Shown here piece by piece: positions 5,366 through 6,271 of a stretch of 6,271 nucleotides of DNA. Source of the stretch: Thermoflexus hugenholtzii JAD2 (GTDB lineage: Bacteria > Chloroflexota > Dehalococcoidia > SHYB01); contig CAMAVV010000101.1 of the NCBI GenBank assembly GCA_945861815.1, positions 1 through 6,271 on the forward strand, given 5' to 3'. The notes beneath the pieces were generated by a model. It was not told where the DNA came from, ran no database searches, and saw only the letters and a list, made by a program, of their open reading frames with translations. Numbering within the stretch: position 1 is the stretch's first letter; every line of letters starts with the position of its first letter. The translations under genes and the position numbers were made by a program.

Positions 5366-5530
5366 CTGAACCCTTTCTCCAGTCTGGCGTTCTTGATAAA
5401 CTCTTCAAAAGAGGTTGGCTCGCCGTAATGGGATGCGCTGAATGACAGCACGAGCGGCTTCAAAAATGTTCGTCGTGCCGACACAGTTTGCCTGCATCAT
5501 TTCCAAGGGGGGAGCCAGCATCAGCGTCCG
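5366..5530 (-). pseudogene. Frame-broken fragment of an extended SDR (epimerase/dehydratase)
   Basis: On the minus strand, 5530 to 5447 reads RTLMLAPPLEMMQANCVGTTNIFEAARA. The core NxxGTxNxxEAAR is the alpha-helix signature of NAD-dependent epimerase/dehydratases (PF01370 type). A different frame, from about 5448 to 5366, then reads LSFSASHYGEPTSFEEFIKNARLEKGF. SASHYGEP resembles the SSxxVYGEP strand that follows a few residues later in such enzymes. The normal linking strand (about 6-8 residues) is missing, so a small deletion with frameshift best explains the pair. The Gly-rich nucleotide-binding start and the C-terminal half are absent. It lies between the convergent comM and amidohydrolase genes, in the same direction as the latter. 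It is not expressed as a full enzyme. The first half is the stronger match. Confidence 0.5.
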
Positions 5531-5569
5531 GGAGCGACGCGAGTTTTTATGCGTCATCGCGCATGTTCG

Positions 5570-6271
5570 TTATAAAGGCGCTTCACCAAACTGAAAGACC
5601 GAGGCTGCTGTATTTCCCATGATCGCCTCTTGCTCCGATCGTGAGCGGGTGGAAAGGTATTCCCGGAGGAGCCGCCAGACATTGCCATGCCCCTCACGGG
5701 TGCTGCACGTCGGGTCGGAACCGATCATGACGCGGTTCGCGCCAAATGCGTCGATCACCATGTCGATGAATGGTGGCGCTTTGCTGATGTCGAAGGGCGG
5801 ATAGGTCATCACCGCAGGCCGGCGCATGAACTCGCCGAAGCCCGTGAGCTTCATATACACGTTCGGGTACTGGGCCAGCGCCATCACCTTCCGAAACTCT
5901 GTGTATGGCGGCTTCGGGTTCTGTTTCTCGCCTCCAAGGTTAAACTTCTCTAGGATCGCCATGTGTTCGAGAACGATTACCATGTCGGGAATTTCTTCGA
6001 TGATGTGACGGAACTCGTCCGAGGCATATTGCCAGGTCATCCCAGGGCAGCTGACGGTCATCTTTAGCTCGGCGGCCTTGCGCCAGATGGCCAGGGGGTC
6101 CTTGCCGGGCGAGCGCTCCTCGGCCCAGAAACGCACCGCAGCCATTCCCTTTTTTGCCCACTTTCCCATTGTTGCCGGCGCATCCGGCTGTGTCACGTCA
6201 ACGGTGCCGACGGCGGCAAGGCGGCCAGGGTAGCGGCGCACGCAATCGAGAAGGTAGGTGTTGTCGAATTC
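5570..6271 (-). CDS. Amidohydrolase_2 family metal-dependent hydrolase (5' end cut by window)
   Basis: The C-terminal 233 codons of a TIM-barrel hydrolase of the Amidohydrolase_2 family (PF04909; relatives include 2-pyrone-4,6-dicarboxylate lactonase and the decarboxylases of the same family). The frame is open to the window edge and the first visible residues, DNTYLLDCVRRYPGRLAAVGTVD, are internal to the family, so the N-terminal part with the HxH metal motif lies outside. Visible hallmarks are GMAAVRFWAEE, a strand-end His in VIVLEHMAI (H103 of the visible part) where the family has LDHxG, VYMKLTG, and the catalytic-Asp strand MIGSD (D186) followed by TREGHGNVWRLLREYL. It ends GNTAASVFQFGEAPL. 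An internal GTG at 6241 is not the real start. It is convergent with comM. The substrate is unknown; hydrolysis of a lactone or cyclic intermediate, or decarboxylation, are the likely reaction classes. Confidence 0.92.
   Translation of the reverse strand, partial: EFDNTYLLDCVRRYPGRLAAVGTVDVTQPDAPATMGKWAKKGMAAVRFWAEERSPGKDPLAIWRKAAELKMTVSCPGMTWQYASDEFRHIIEEIPDMVIVLEHMAILEKFNLGGEKQNPKPPYTEFRKVMALAQYPNVYMKLTGFGEFMRRPAVMTYPPFDISKAPPFIDMVIDAFGANRVMIGSDPTCSTREGHGNVWRLLREYLSTRSRSEQEAIMGNTAASVFQFGEAPL

Noticed and set aside
5020..5484. 154-codon minus-strand open frame at the comM 3' end
   Set aside because: Its first third is the second half of the SDR remnant, but the rest is antisense to comM and is not related to an SDR, so the frame as a whole is not a gene.
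6266..6271. Window ends exactly in GAATTC (EcoRI site)
   Set aside because: This may reflect a clone end or chance; the same site also occurs inside the hypothetical gene near 3703, and it carries no biological meaning by itself.

Overview
This is a GC-rich bacterial chromosome fragment. It has a repeat-filled left third and an ordinary gene-bearing right two thirds. The catabolic-type genes (VOC/extradiol-like protein, dienelactone hydrolase, metal-dependent amidohydrolase) and the style of intergenic repeats remind me of Chloroflexota of the Dehalococcoidia/SAR202 type. That placement is an impression, not a demonstrated assignment.

Layout. Positions 1-1870 hold no gene I can support. They are packed with short hairpins, GGGAGAGG/CCTCTCCC-type repeat modules in several copies, one MITE-like inverted repeat of 83 bp (1471-1553), and two adjoining micro-tandem arrays (1605-1690). 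A promoter-like segment with an imperfect 14-bp-wide dyad lies near the left end. From 1884 a regulatory segment (14-bp dyad, extended -10, strong Shine-Dalgarno) leads into a two-gene plus-strand operon: a catechol-2,3-dioxygenase-like VOC protein (1947-2426) and a dienelactone hydrolase family protein (2434-3189). After a 257-bp gap come a small conserved hypothetical protein (3447-3824) and, 8 bp after its stop, a full-length YifB/ComM AAA+ ATPase (3833-5356). The right end carries the C-terminal 233 codons of an Amidohydrolase_2 family hydrolase on the minus strand, cut by the window edge.

Two gene remnants were found by reading the minus strand of the gaps. One is the C-terminal tail of a second amidohydrolase between the DLH and hypothetical genes. 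The other is a frame-broken piece of an extended SDR (NAD-dependent epimerase/dehydratase) between comM and the intact amidohydrolase. Together with the repeats, they suggest a genome that accumulates decaying paralogues and intergenic elements.

Functionally, the VOC-DLH pair would suit a ring-cleavage/lactone-hydrolysis type pathway, but the VOC protein has Gln where the second metal-binding His is expected, so its chemistry is open. ComM family proteins drive branch migration during natural transformation where they have been studied; the small gene in front is likely co-transcribed. I did not find a convincing new defence or mobile system. The repeat region is the least explained part of the window.
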